This document shows, in pieces, positions 35,086 through 45,693 of a stretch of DNA of 64,000 nucleotides. The first letter of the stretch is position 1. Each line of letters starts with the position of its first letter. The notes below the pieces were generated by a model. It saw only the letters and a program-made list of their open reading frames with translations, had not been told where the DNA came from and searched no databases. The DNA lies in contig CM060680.1 in NCBI GenBank assembly GCA_030686995.1, positions 85,495,104 through 85,559,103 on the forward strand, given 5' to 3'. Position numbers and translations under genes: made by a program. This stretch comes from Artemisia argyi. Its lineage: Eukaryota > Streptophyta > Magnoliopsida > Asterales > Asteraceae.

Positions 35086-36485
35086 ACCCAATCCCGCCGG
35101 GGCAGGGTATGGGGGAGGTAGAATGTAGACACATCCTACCCCTGAGAGACTGCTTCCAATGAGACCTATGGCAAGTGTAGATGTGCAGGCGAGGGAGCAA
35201 AGAAAGGAGAGCAAAAGTGTCAGAGAACAACAAGCAAAACGCAGGCAAAAGAAAGAGGGCAAAAGTCAGGCGAAAACAGGCAAAACAAAAGCACAAGCAA
35301 AGAAGCAAAAAAGTAGAAAAGCAAACAAAAACGCAAACAATACAAAGAACCAAAGCACCAAGATAAGCAGGCAAACCTAAGGGAGCACCACAGAGCACAG
35401 CAGGGCAACGCACGGGGCCTAAAGCAAAGGCAAAGCAAAAACGGGGCACCAAAAACCAACACGCACAGGGCAAGCCAACAAAGAGACGCCTAAAAAGCCT
35501 AACACCAAAACTATCTAAAGCCACGAAATACCTAAACTGAGTTAATCTCTCCACGCCTTCCTATCTGAGGTCAAAACTACCTAAAGCAACGAAGTCCTCT
35601 CCTCTAGAACCAACAAATTTACGCGCCTAAAGGCTGGCGCCAAAGTTGGGGCATGTGGAATTTTAACTTTGAACTTAGGTCTACGCTAGAAAATCCCAAG
35701 TCTCAATCATACTTCCATTGCTTGAGTACAGCATTTTCTACGGCTCGAGTACAACATTTGGCCGATTCAGGCCGAGTAGGTCTGAATACATTATCACCGA
35801 GTAACAGGGACGGAACCCGAGCTAAAAGTGACCAGTGTACAATTTTTTTTAACTATAGTATAAGGAAAAAAAAATTAACAAAATACGATTTTCAGTTAAA
35901 ATGATTGAGTTAAGTGATTTTCACTTATTAATAGACCAACTAAACAATAACTAGAAATACAATGAATTGGGACCGGGTGCATTTTCCGAAATTCAGAGTT
36001 TTTTACAAAAACAAGCACTACAAAACATAAATCTATCGAGTCCCGTGACACAGTGGGACCCCCCTAGTTCCATCCCTACGAATAATCAACCGCCTAGGCC
36101 AAATTTTACAACGCTGCGATAAAAAGTATTACCTAAAAAAACACACATTTCACTACATATTTGGCCAATTTAATTAAATAAAACAGCTTACTTTAGCTTT
36201 AGGAATAGCTAGGGTTTCTTCGCGTAACCGATCTTTAATCTGCTGCAACTGCATCTCCATACTCTTCAAAGTCGTATCCACAGCCGATAAATCCGTAACA
36301 CTACTCGCAGGATACACTGCAAAAACATAATCATTAATCAAAATACAGCTAAAATTGAGCAATTAATTAAATTGGGACATACTGTTACGAGCGACGACGA
36401 GATCTTGGAGCTCGGCGATACGAGTGTTGAAAGAGGAGATTAGTGAGTCTAGTGATGACCCTGCTGCTTGGTTCTTGGCTTCCAT
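32431..36485 (-). CDS. SKA1: SKA1 homolog, spindle and kinetochore-associated protein
   Basis: Nine exons, read from high to low coordinates: 36383-36485, 36192-36316, 34146-34258, 33958-34039, 33478-33545, 33238-33343, 33129-33158, 32815-32928, 32431-32508. All joins keep phase and follow GT-AG, giving 819 nt (272 residues plus stop), the usual length for plant SKA1-like proteins. The N-terminus (SSLDSLISSFNTRIAELQ) and LSAVDTTLKSMEMQLQQIKD form the coiled coil. The C-terminal winged-helix microtubule-binding domain runs from SPPLWYITDEELNSLSSYM to the end (GRLSESRIGHHRVFVLLRPQ). SKA couples kinetochores to microtubules in mitosis. The donor of exon 3 (gtgcct) is weak. Intron 2 is about 1.9 kb and filled with small transposons. 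Confidence 0.92.
34357..34508. mobile_element. MITE with 17-bp perfect TIRs
   Basis: GGGTGTTTGGGATTGCT at 34357-34373 is exactly inverted at 34492-34508. It is about 152 bp and AT-rich, in intron 2 of SKA1. No clear TSD. The GGGTGTTTGG ends recall hAT-type MITEs. It is related to 28158-28334. Confidence 0.75.
35054..35589 (-). mobile_element. SINE-tailed chimeric retroposon with 15-bp TSD
   Basis: Perfect direct repeats CGAAGTCCTCTCCTC flank it (35039-35053 and 35590-35604). On the minus strand its 3' end is a plant SINE body (ggaagcagtctctc, then tctacattctacctcccc) ending in (TTG)n at 35055-35085. Its first 400 bp or so (35589-35173) do not resemble a SINE head and show no box A/B. On the plus strand this part nearly lacks T: 6 T in 35221-35460. 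It lies in intron 2 of SKA1. Confidence 0.7.
35805..36078. mobile_element. hAT-type MITE, 274 bp
   Basis: The left end is CAGGGACGGAACC. The right end, inverted, is TAGGGATGGAACTAG. The flanks cgagtaa and cgaataa match at 6 of 7. The ends match the family at 3323-3925. It is in intron 2 of SKA1, next to exon 2. Confidence 0.6.
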
Positions 36486-36551
36486 TGTCATTCACTGATT
36501 TTGTTTTTCTTTCTCACACAGTGTGTGACAGAGAGAAAGGGGATTCAGAAA

Positions 36552-36595
36552 TGGCGGGAAAATGCAATTGGGTGTTTGCTTTATTTTGGCGGGAA
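36552..36595. promoter_or_regulatory. Two E2F-type sites upstream of SKA1
   Basis: TGGCGGGAAAA (36552-36562) and TTTTGGCGGGAA (36584-36595) lie 67 and about 99 bp upstream of the ATG. TTTSGCGS is the E2F/DP consensus for S- and G2-phase genes, which suits a kinetochore gene. Binding is inferred. Confidence 0.65.
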
Positions 36596-36599
36596 CATT

Positions 36600-38506
36600 T
36601 TTTTGAGGGTTTTATATGTGAAAATCACAATGAGAGTTATACCCAATCTAGTTGGAGCGAGATATATAGAAAGTAGGATATAGATAGTCACACCTTTATT
36701 TGAGAGATCGGTGACCGGGTGAGTACCTCCAACTTCATACACCGCTTCAGCTATTTTTAAAAACCAGGAGAGTCGGATTTTACCGGAAACTATTTTTTCA
36801 AAAGCTTTTTCTTTTCCGGCTTTACAAAGATGTTACGACATGTGAGGTTTAAACTTGAGAACTCTACTTTAATCTCAAGTTGGTTTAAATGAAAAGGTAT
36901 GTGTATGTGAGTGAAGTGTGTGTATTTTGAATGAAAAGGTATGTGTATGTGAGTTGTGTGTGTAAGTAGTGTGTGTAGAAAAGTGTATATGGGAATGTAT
37001 AAAGTAGCGTGAATATTGTGTGGGAAAGTGTGGGAGACAAAAGGTATAAAGGTGTAAGATGTGTAAGGGAATATTTAGAAGATGTTGGGAGGTTTGGAGG
37101 CTTTGTCTTTTGTGAAAGAGTGATCAAGAAGAGATTAAGAATTAATCAAGTTGTCATTAGAAAGAAAAAGATTTGGACAAGCATGATTATAGTTGAGAAA
37201 ATCAAAGGTTACTTATAATCTCAAGTAACTCAACGTCGAGAATCCACAATCTCATAACTCGTGACTTTCCACGACTCGACGTACTCAACTAACACCTTGG
37301 TACAAATGAGCCAAGTGCTTTGAATCATTGTAAAGCATATCCAATGCGGGAGAGGATGCGTTTACGCAAAGTGACATTTAACTTAGTTTGACCAATAAGG
37401 GAGTAAACCCGTTACGTGATTAGAGAAGACGTAAGCATGGGCTATGAGCATATAAATGCTTTCACTTGATATTACGTGAAATATATAAGCTCCCTAGGTT
37501 TAGAAAAGCCTTGGCTAGAGACGAGAGTTAGAAAACATGAGTTGGCATTTTCTCGAAAACGGGTATTTTAAAAGTTGGATCTCTCTAATCCTAAAACTCG
37601 TTTCGAGTGTTCTCAATTAAGCACATAACATATTCATACCTGAATTGAAAGATCCACATTTGTTGGGTAAGGGGAAAGCCGACTTTCAAAATTCGTCCTG
37701 ACAATATCAGACGCCCGGCGCGTCGCCCACGAGTCAACGCGCGGGCAGCGCGCCAGCATCAGATATTGAGTCGGGGAATTTTGGCTAACGTTTGTTATTT
37801 TATGTGTTTCGAATGTTTATTTGTTAGCATTAAAACATTAAGTGATCTCGTCAATGTTGCCTCAACAGTGATTACGAAGATGATTGATTATCACTTATTT
37901 GATGTTGTAGTTGAGTTTCACAGGTGCGTGTTCTTATCATACCTTTTAGCAGGAGGTAACTTGTTTGTGCATTAAAGATGTGACAAAGACTTGATGAATC
38001 TAGAAAAGGTGTATGATCTACAAACTAATGGTGCCTAATGCTCAAATTTGCTATCACTTTAAGGAGTTACGTTGTAGTGCTCAGTGTCTCAATTAGTTGA
38101 GGATTTGTCAAGAGGTTGCGGTCTACTTATACTTTTTGTGTGAGTATGAGTTTGGAGTCACGTGGATAGTACAAGATATAAGACGCAAGTTTGGGAAATT
38201 CAACTTCTTCATCAAATTGGTTATACTCAGTTTTCTTCATCAGTAATCATTACATATGGCTTAACGAGTTCGAGATTCAAGAGATGGTAAACATATTGGT
38301 TTCAAGGGAAGCTTATTGTTTAAATGTTTAACCATCTATATGCACCACTTAAGGGGAAGTGTTATTCAAGTTGCATACAGAAGACCCCTATTCGATGATT
38401 ACAAAGGGGGAAGAAGATTACAAGTTTGCAGCTTATTATTATGTGGTGACATGTTCAAGAAGATCTTAAGTCAAGGGAAAGCATTGAAGATAGTTTTGTA
38501 ATATCA
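36600..38506. other. Region upstream of SKA1, probable copia relic
   Basis: A GT-rich stretch lies at 36895-36990. GC-rich sequence (cgcccggcgcgtcgcccacg and following) lies near 37712. The part ending at 38506 precedes the polypurine tract of a copia-type LTR and is probably its decayed internal region, but no Pol motif is readable. Confidence 0.4.
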
Positions 38507-38519
38507 AATAGGGGAAGAT
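38507..38519 (+). promoter_or_regulatory. Polypurine tract of copia-type element
   Basis: The purine-rich aggggaagat lies directly before TGTTGAGAAT, the LTR start. This marks the LTR as a 3' LTR on the plus strand. Confidence 0.6.
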
Positions 38520-38831
38520 TGTTGAGAATTATAAATTTGATGATTACAAAACTAAAAGGGCTTAATGTGACAGCTTTGATATTTTACATGTGGAAGAAAT
38601 AAAAGGTGGAAGATCTTCTTATGAAGATAGAATATTTAGAAGATTTGTTATTATCTTCTTAGTTAGCTTTCTATGCACTCTAGGGTTTTATTGTAAACCC
38701 ACTATATAAAGGGTATTAAACGTATGCATAGACGATATCTAGAAACATAGAACTCTCCAATGAGAGTCTGATAGAAAATGTGTGATCATGTACACGTTAG
38801 TTAGTTTATGTATTAGTTTATTATAGTGAAT

Positions 38832-41800
38832 TGTAACACCCCCTAAATTTCAACTAGAGCAGCAGAAGACTTTGTGGGGTATTACTTAGAGGGTCGAAGT
38901 CAACGTCATAGAAAACGACTCAAAGAGACGTTTTAAAGTTATGTTTATCATTCATTTAAAAGCAAATTTTCAAATACAAAGTTGTTCCATTAGTTTTAAC
39001 ATATCATAGAAGATATGAGTTATTAAAAGCGAATGACAAAACATTTTATTTAACACCCGTATAGGGGTTTAGTGCCCTCTCCATGCCTTGAGCTCCTTCG
39101 CATTAATTTCCTGAGATAAACATGCTAAAAGTCAACAAAAGTTGAGAGATATTCATAGGTTTAAGTTTTGTAGTTGAACACAAGCGATAGTGATAATTGC
39201 ATCGATTTACAATTATAAGTTAAAAATCATTTATTATTGCATTAAGCTCATGACACTCATCCGATTAACAGATCTCATCATAAATGATGGATTATAGTAA
39301 CAGGGGCCCTCGGGATAGGTCCTTGCCAGTAACCTATTAGATTTCAAATAAAGTGCGTTTGGTTGTTTTCTCAACGCCCAAACGGGGATTGTCAATACCT
39401 AATAGATCTATCCACAATTATTTACGTTCACCCTCTGGGTGACTAAGGCTCATGATATGAGGGGCTTTTGGCAATAAGGGACTTAAGCAATAACAATTTC
39501 AGGCATAGTATAAGAAAATACTTGTGTTCAGATTTTAAAGCATGTATCTCCCCACGAAAACAGTTTTATAAAAGTGGGCTATAAACTCACCTTAGTGGTT
39601 TAGTGATAAAAATATCGATGCTCAATTTGCAAAATGGGAACGGCTCCACACACGACCTAGATAATATATGGCAAGTTTCAGTGTTTGATAGTCTTAATGT
39701 TTTAATCGCGAGTAGTTTTTGAATACGTGAATTGTTAATTTAACGATAGTAAAACTTTTGGTTTTTATAGTATATCGTACGTTTAGTTTAGTTATATATA
39801 TAAATATAACGTAAAGTTTAATAATAATAATAATAGTTTGAAATAAAATGTAACGTCGTGACGTGAAATCGTAAAAATGGAAAATAAAAATAAAAATGTT
39901 AATTTTTATATATGGCCCTTGTCTTTTCCAAAAAATTACACTTTTTACCCTAACGGCGTTAGCGTTACACCGTTAGTCCAAAATTAAATATATTTACGTT
40001 TAACGTCCAAAACTTTATAATTCTTACACTTTTTACCCAAAAGTTTATAAAATCAGTTTTTAATCCTTAAGTTTGCGAAATGACAGTTTTCACCCCAACT
40101 TTGTAAAATTGACACTTTTGACCCGAATTTTATAAAATTTGCAAATTTAGTCCAAAATTCACCAAATTCAAAACTTAGTGTTTTTATTTCTTAATTAGTT
40201 TAAAAATGGCTTATTTAACTTTTCCTAACAGCTTATTAGTCGAAAAGCTTATTTGATAGCTTATGGGCTTTTAACGAAATAACTAAGGCCCGTTAAGGTT
40301 TTTAGATCCAATGGGCCTACGAGGGTTTTGGGCTTTGTTTTGGGCTAAGGTTAGGATTATAAAAACATTACCAAACTGCTTATTGTAACAGATTATGGGA
40401 TCGGCTTATTTTTGGATGATTGGGCCTTAAGGCCCAATCGATACTAATTAGTTTTCTGAATTAGTCTCGAAGTCGATTTGCTTTGTGATTTTTATAGGTT
40501 CAACACGCGATTTTCATTACAAAGTTTTTATACGAAAATGATTGTTTGTCAGGGGGTCTATTGGTTTGTGAAATAAAATAATATGCTCGTTAAGTAGATT
40601 TTAAAGACATACGTTCGTTTTGAGCATAGCATGGAACGAGTTTTTATAAAAAGACTTAGAAAAATTTAAGAGTTTTTAAGACTTGTTTGTATACGTTAGA
40701 ATGGTATTCCAAAATAGTTTGTACGTAGCTTTTTAGTTTCAAAACTTTATATAACTTGATTGTTGAGGTGGAAAATATATAGACTAATGTAAAATATGTA
40801 TATGTTGTTTATTTAGTTTTCGAATAACAAGGTGCATTTGTTTGTGTCGTGTACGAAAATAATGCAAATGTATGTTTAGCTAAATATTGAAAAGAGTCGT
40901 TTAGGAACTTACGACACCAAAATGGTGAGGCAAAATGAGACGTAGAGTCGAGAAGAGAGTGGTATGAGTGCGTAGCGTGAATGTTTGCTTGACCAAGGTT
41001 CACAAACAACAACTTGTTCCTCCTAAACCCACACGATTAGCCTTGACTAGACTCAAGACTAGACTCAATACTTAGTAATTTTGGTAAGTTTTTGCGTTGC
41101 ATGTAATGAAAAACAAAAGCATGCATGCATGCATGGGGTTTATATATGGTACCTAGTGTATCCTAGTATTTAAAATTTAATGAGATGGGATTGTTAAGTG
41201 TATTCAAAAGTCCTGAAGTGTAAGAGTAAACATGTTACTCAAGGATTTTGGTTTCTTATGTGTCGACATGCTCACTTTCAAAGAAAACGTGGGACTTGGA
41301 AATAAACAATGGCATGGTACTTGTGAAAATAGATTTTAATGGGTGTAGTACTTTGCCTAGGTGAATATAATATGAAAATGAGTGTGCATGAAAAAAGGAG
41401 GTACTAGTTTGCTTGAATCATGCATGTCGACCACTATATTGTTTGTAAACCGATTTGTAAATCGGTTAAGACTTGTGAGATTTGATAACTTTGCAACATT
41501 TAGACATTAGTTTGTGTTTAGAATTTATTTTTAGGACCTTATAGCAACAAACGTGGGTTAAAATGGTTTGGTTTTGAATTTGTTGAGATTTTATGAAATC
41601 GTTTTTAGACAAATGCTTTGCCTCGTAAAAATGTATCTAGACTCGATGTGAGAAACTAAAAATCGACACTCTAAATGTTGGCTAGGGGAGGAACGAGGGT
41701 GTGTAAAAATATAGGGGTGTCGTGTGTAGGATTTGGACGTACGAGGCTCGTTTCTTACTTGTCCTAGTCGAGTGGTTTGAAAACAAAAGAAAGAAAATGG

Positions 41801-42230
41801 GCTTAAAAGGATTGGGCCGTGAATAGTAACAGGCCAGAAATTTGTGTTGGGCTTGGTGTGTAATTAGGGGTCCTGTTTGGTGTAATTATAAATAAGTAAA
41901 AATATTAATTATGATTAGTGAAAAGTTTAGAAATTAATTAGTGAGACGTTTACGTGAGTCCGGACGTTGTCGAATGCGTTTTGTTAAAATACGTTACGTA
42001 AGTTCGTATGTGATAAAAGTTTAATATTCTCGCGATTGTTAGACTATAGTGGTACATGTGTGAGCATCGTTCCGAGGAAAAAGGATTTATAAGTATCGTA
42101 GTGATTTCGAGTAACATAGCATATTTAAATAAAAAAATTGTTATTGGTAAAAACATTATTAATTAACGTAATGATATATTAATCTTTGATTAACTTTTAC
42201 TATTCATAGGGAAAATTACGGGAGATTACA
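38832..42230 (-). repeat. 3' LTR of the Tekay-like element (3399 bp)
   Basis: On the minus strand it starts TGTAATCTCCCG and ends GGGTGTTACA. It is nearly identical to the other LTR, apart from a 16-bp length difference near 41060. Confidence 0.9.
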
Positions 42231-42293
42231 GTACCTAACCCTTATTCTGAATTCCGTCCCGGAATTCTAGTCTAAGATGGTCGTCAGGGGTGT

Positions 42294-42985
42294 CTAGGAA
42301 AATAGATGGGGGTATTTGGCGCGAATTTGGTCCTCGCGTTCCCAAGTGTATTCCGGTCCTCGCTTGGAGTTCCATCGAACCTTGACTATGGGAATACGGT
42401 TCTGTTTTAATCGTTTGACTTCCCGATCCATGATTTCTACTGGTTCTTCTGTAAAGACAAGTTTATCGTCGAGTTGAATCTCTTTGAGTGGGATCACTAG
42501 AGATTCATCGGATAAACACTTCTTAAGGTTAGACACGTGGAAGGTAGGGTGTACTCGGTTAAGTTCTTTTGGCAGCTCTAGCTTATATGCCACTGGTCCA
42601 ATCCGTTCTAGGATGCTAAATGGTCCGATGTATCTAGGGTTTAACTTTCTACGCTTTCCAAAACGTATCATTCCTTTCCAAGGAGATACTTTCAACATTA
42701 CTCTATCTCCATTCCATAGGTTTTCGTCTTATGTCGGCATAGCTTTTCTGCCTGTCTCTTGCAGCTTGCAGCCGTTGTTTGATCTTAACTATTTTCTCCG
42801 TTGTCTCATGAATGAGTTCGGGCCCGGTGAGTTGTATGTCACCAACTTCGGCCCAACAAACGGGGGATCTGCACTTTCTTCCATACAGTGCTTCGAATGG
42901 TGCTGCCTTAATACTAGTGTGGTAACTATTGTTGTAGGAGAATTCTACCAACGGTAAGTGTTTGTCCCAACCTTTTTCGAAGTCG
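42294..42985 (-). pseudogene. Tekay integrase C-terminus with chromodomain
   Basis: It continues the integrase after element 2: [20 protein letters not shown], then [17 protein letters not shown] 1-nt frameshift near 42700 precedes [20 protein letters not shown] and HVSNLKKCL. The chromodomain ([15 protein letters not shown], then [18 protein letters not shown]) follows, ending at 42294. Chromodomains direct such elements to marked chromatin. Confidence 0.88.
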
Positions 42986-42990
42986 ATCAC

Positions 42991-44549
42991 TGATGAGGCG
43001 AAAAATGAACCACTTTTAAGGGGTCATTTAAGCCGGAATTGGAATTTATTTGATCAAATATTACCCTAAATCGTTCCTTTTGTGATTTTAGGTACTTTGG
43101 GAGTGAATTCTGGAAAAGAAGGCATTTTGGACGTTTTTGGAGCATAAAACTGAAGAAAACGACAAAGACTTAATTTTCCTTGCTAGGAACAGTGGATGAC
43201 GGCGTCAAGAAGAAAAATCTTGACGGCGTCAAGAGTAAAAGTGGTGACGGCCCAGAGAGAACGTGACGGCGTCACCCAAGGCCGTCACGTGTTAACTGGT
43301 CAAAACTTGCGCGCGGAGTAGCTGATATTGTTTTGGTCATAACTTTTGCATACGAACTCGGATTTAGATGATTCAAAAGCCCACGCGAAGAGGACGAAGA
43401 GATCTAAAATTTGGTGAAAAAAATTTGTTGTGACGCCGTCATGATTATTCTGACGCCGTCAGATCGGGCTGACAGAAAATTAGCCTATAAATATAACATC
43501 ATAACTTCACTTTTTGTAAGCCCTAAACCCTAAGGTCGATTCCTGGGTTTAGGTGGGTGTTTTTCTAGCAACTTAGAGGGTTTCAATCACTCCATAAACA
43601 TCATGTATTGGTTTGATGATTCTATCTTAATTATGTTTTCCATTATCATTGTTGTTTGCTCTTCTTTGATGATGATTTGCTAATTCACCTTGTGTCTACT
43701 TATGATTATGTGAAACTTGTATATAATTGATTAGATCTCATTGATTTCTTGTTGATGTTGTGTCTATCTCCATCAATGAGGGGCTTGTTGATGTGTGTGT
43801 CTATCTTCATCAATTAAGGCGTGACAACTTCAATAGATCTAGTTGGTTTAGTTTATAATTCTTGTTTCCTATTGATTCTTGTTTTGATTGAATGAATTCG
43901 ATGTTAGGCTTAAGAAAACTGGCAGACTTCCATAGGGTAACATGCTTGAACGTCTTAAGAAACCTGAACCGATGTGTACTATGTTTTTATGGTTGTATTT
44001 AATGCATGAGCGAATTCTAGTGATCCCATGTTAGGAGCTTCTTAGCCGGCTCGACATAGGAGTGAAGTAGGAGCTTATAGGATTGGGGAATTAAGTGCGC
44101 CACCCCATGAATGGTATTAAGGAATACAACCCGTCAATTAAAACAAGGTTACAATTTAATAGGTAGGATTGGATAGCTAGCAAGGAGTAACATATCATGG
44201 GTAGACATGCTTCACTTATCTTGTAGAACCCTAGTTTACTTTTCTTGTTAATTAGTTTAATTAGTAGCTTTTGGGTTAGTTGATTAGCAACTAATTCCGC
44301 CCACTCTCACAATACCCGAGATTTTTACTTGCTTTTCATAAAATATAAAAACATAAAAAGAATCATCCTTCACCTTTAGACCTAGTTAGATTAATTTCAA
44401 TCCTAACGACACTATTCCTAGCTGAACGATCAATCCCCCGGTACTTGTCACTATACTATACTACAACGATCAGGTACACTGCCTGGTGGGGGTTGTAAGC
44501 TTCTCAAGATCCCTTGAGAGGTAAACCCTGGTGCGATTCCCACGTATCA
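42991..44549 (+). repeat. 5' LTR of element 2
   Basis: TGATGAGGCG...CACGTATCA. A TGACGGCGTCA-type array lies at about 43196-43470, followed by TATA-like ctataaata at about 43484. The same length as its partner. Confidence 0.92.
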
Positions 44550-44712
44550 AGTTTTTGGCGCCGCAGCCCGGGGAATAGTTATTGTTTAGGCTGAATTTGA
44601 TTTTTATTACGTCTACTCATTAGATTCCTATCAAATGAAATTTTTTCTTTTTATTTTGTAGTTTTCTCGTAGTCTATCTTTTCTTTGTGATTTTGTTTGT
44701 AATTTGCTTCAA

Positions 44713-45693
44713 ATGGACTTTACACTTAGACTTCTAAGTTTGCAGGATAAGGTTGAGTGGCTGGAACACCAAAGAGTTCAACATACCTCATTTAGAGACA
44801 CCTATGAATCATATGAGCCTTCACCTAGGATAGATTCTTATGAACAACCTCCATGTTTAAGATCTAGTTTTAGTGAGGCCAATAGGAAAAGCGACCTAGT
44901 TTGCCAAGGAATTATGGAGAGATCCGTTGCAACAAATCATAAGTTGGATGAAGCACTAGGTTTGCTTTTATCACTACCTAAGAAAATAATTGAGGAGGAT
45001 TTAGCCGAACATGATCACATTGATAAAAAAGACCTAGGTTTTATGATCGATGATGATGAATCTCAAGAAACAGATGATGAATCTTTTGGGCAATTTGTAT
45101 ATAGCAGTCAGAATATTGAGGATGATCCTTATGATTCGGATGTAGAAGTTGAGATGCCTAGAGAAGCACTTGAGATACTTGGGAAAATGTTAGGGTTAGA
45201 TTATAATAAAACACATGTTGAGGATATAGGTGATATTAACACATGGAGTGATGAGGTCAATAACATAAGCCCACAAAATACTCAACCATCATTTGAGGCA
45301 CACACACCGCCCGTGACTTACCCGGAAGAAGTAGAAGAAACTTTAGGAATTCCGATGGAGGTAGAACCCTTGGACCAGGCACCACTAGAGGATATATGTT
45401 TGAATACTTGTAGTGATAACCTTACTCCTAGTTCTAGGGAATTTCCTAATGTTGATGAACTGGAACCTCAACCTTTACACAACTTTCCATCCTTAGATAT
45501 ACATCTAGAAGACAAAAAAGGAACCGACCCACCCATCAACCAATATTATCCGGGTAGTTTTAGGATGAAGGAAGCCATTCACTCACCCCCTTCACCTCAC
45601 GTGGCATATTTCCACCCTAAGGGTGTGTATCGCTACTTCCACCCGCACTTAATTCAAAGTGTAGGGAAAACCTCCCCTATTTCCGTTAAATAA
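44713..45693 (+). CDS. Orphan ORF of element 2, unknown function
   Basis: About 326 residues, intact. The ATG at 44713 (MDFTLRLLSLQDKVEWLEHQ) corresponds to the gag start of element 1; an upstream in-frame ATG lies at 44704. A probable short coiled coil (residues about 5-25 and 65-85) is followed by a strongly acidic middle (DDDESQETDDESF, DDPYDSDVEVEMP). The second half is Pro/Glu-rich, and a His/Pro/aromatic C-terminus contains GVYRYFHPHLIQSV. There is no zinc knuckle, protease motif or membrane helix. It resembles no retroviral domain I know. An intact frame in a young element suggests recent function, but this is inference. Confidence 0.6.
   Translation: MDFTLRLLSLQDKVEWLEHQRVQHTSFRDTYESYEPSPRIDSYEQPPCLRSSFSEANRKSDLVCQGIMERSVATNHKLDEALGLLLSLPKKIIEEDLAEHDHIDKKDLGFMIDDDESQETDDESFGQFVYSSQNIEDDPYDSDVEVEMPREALEILGKMLGLDYNKTHVEDIGDINTWSDEVNNISPQNTQPSFEAHTPPVTYPEEVEETLGIPMEVEPLDQAPLEDICLNTCSDNLTPSSREFPNVDELEPQPLHNFPSLDIHLEDKKGTDPPINQYYPGSFRMKEAIHSPPSPHVAYFHPKGVYRYFHPHLIQSVGKTSPISVK

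Noticed and set aside
35159..35380. Lys/Gln-rich open frame on the plus strand
   Set aside because: All stop codons need T, and this stretch almost lacks T; it lies inside a retroposon in antisense.
34991..35554. 187-codon Cys/Phe/Leu-rich minus-strand frame
   Set aside because: Explained by the skewed composition of the chimeric retroposon, including a poly-Val run from the (TTG)n tail.
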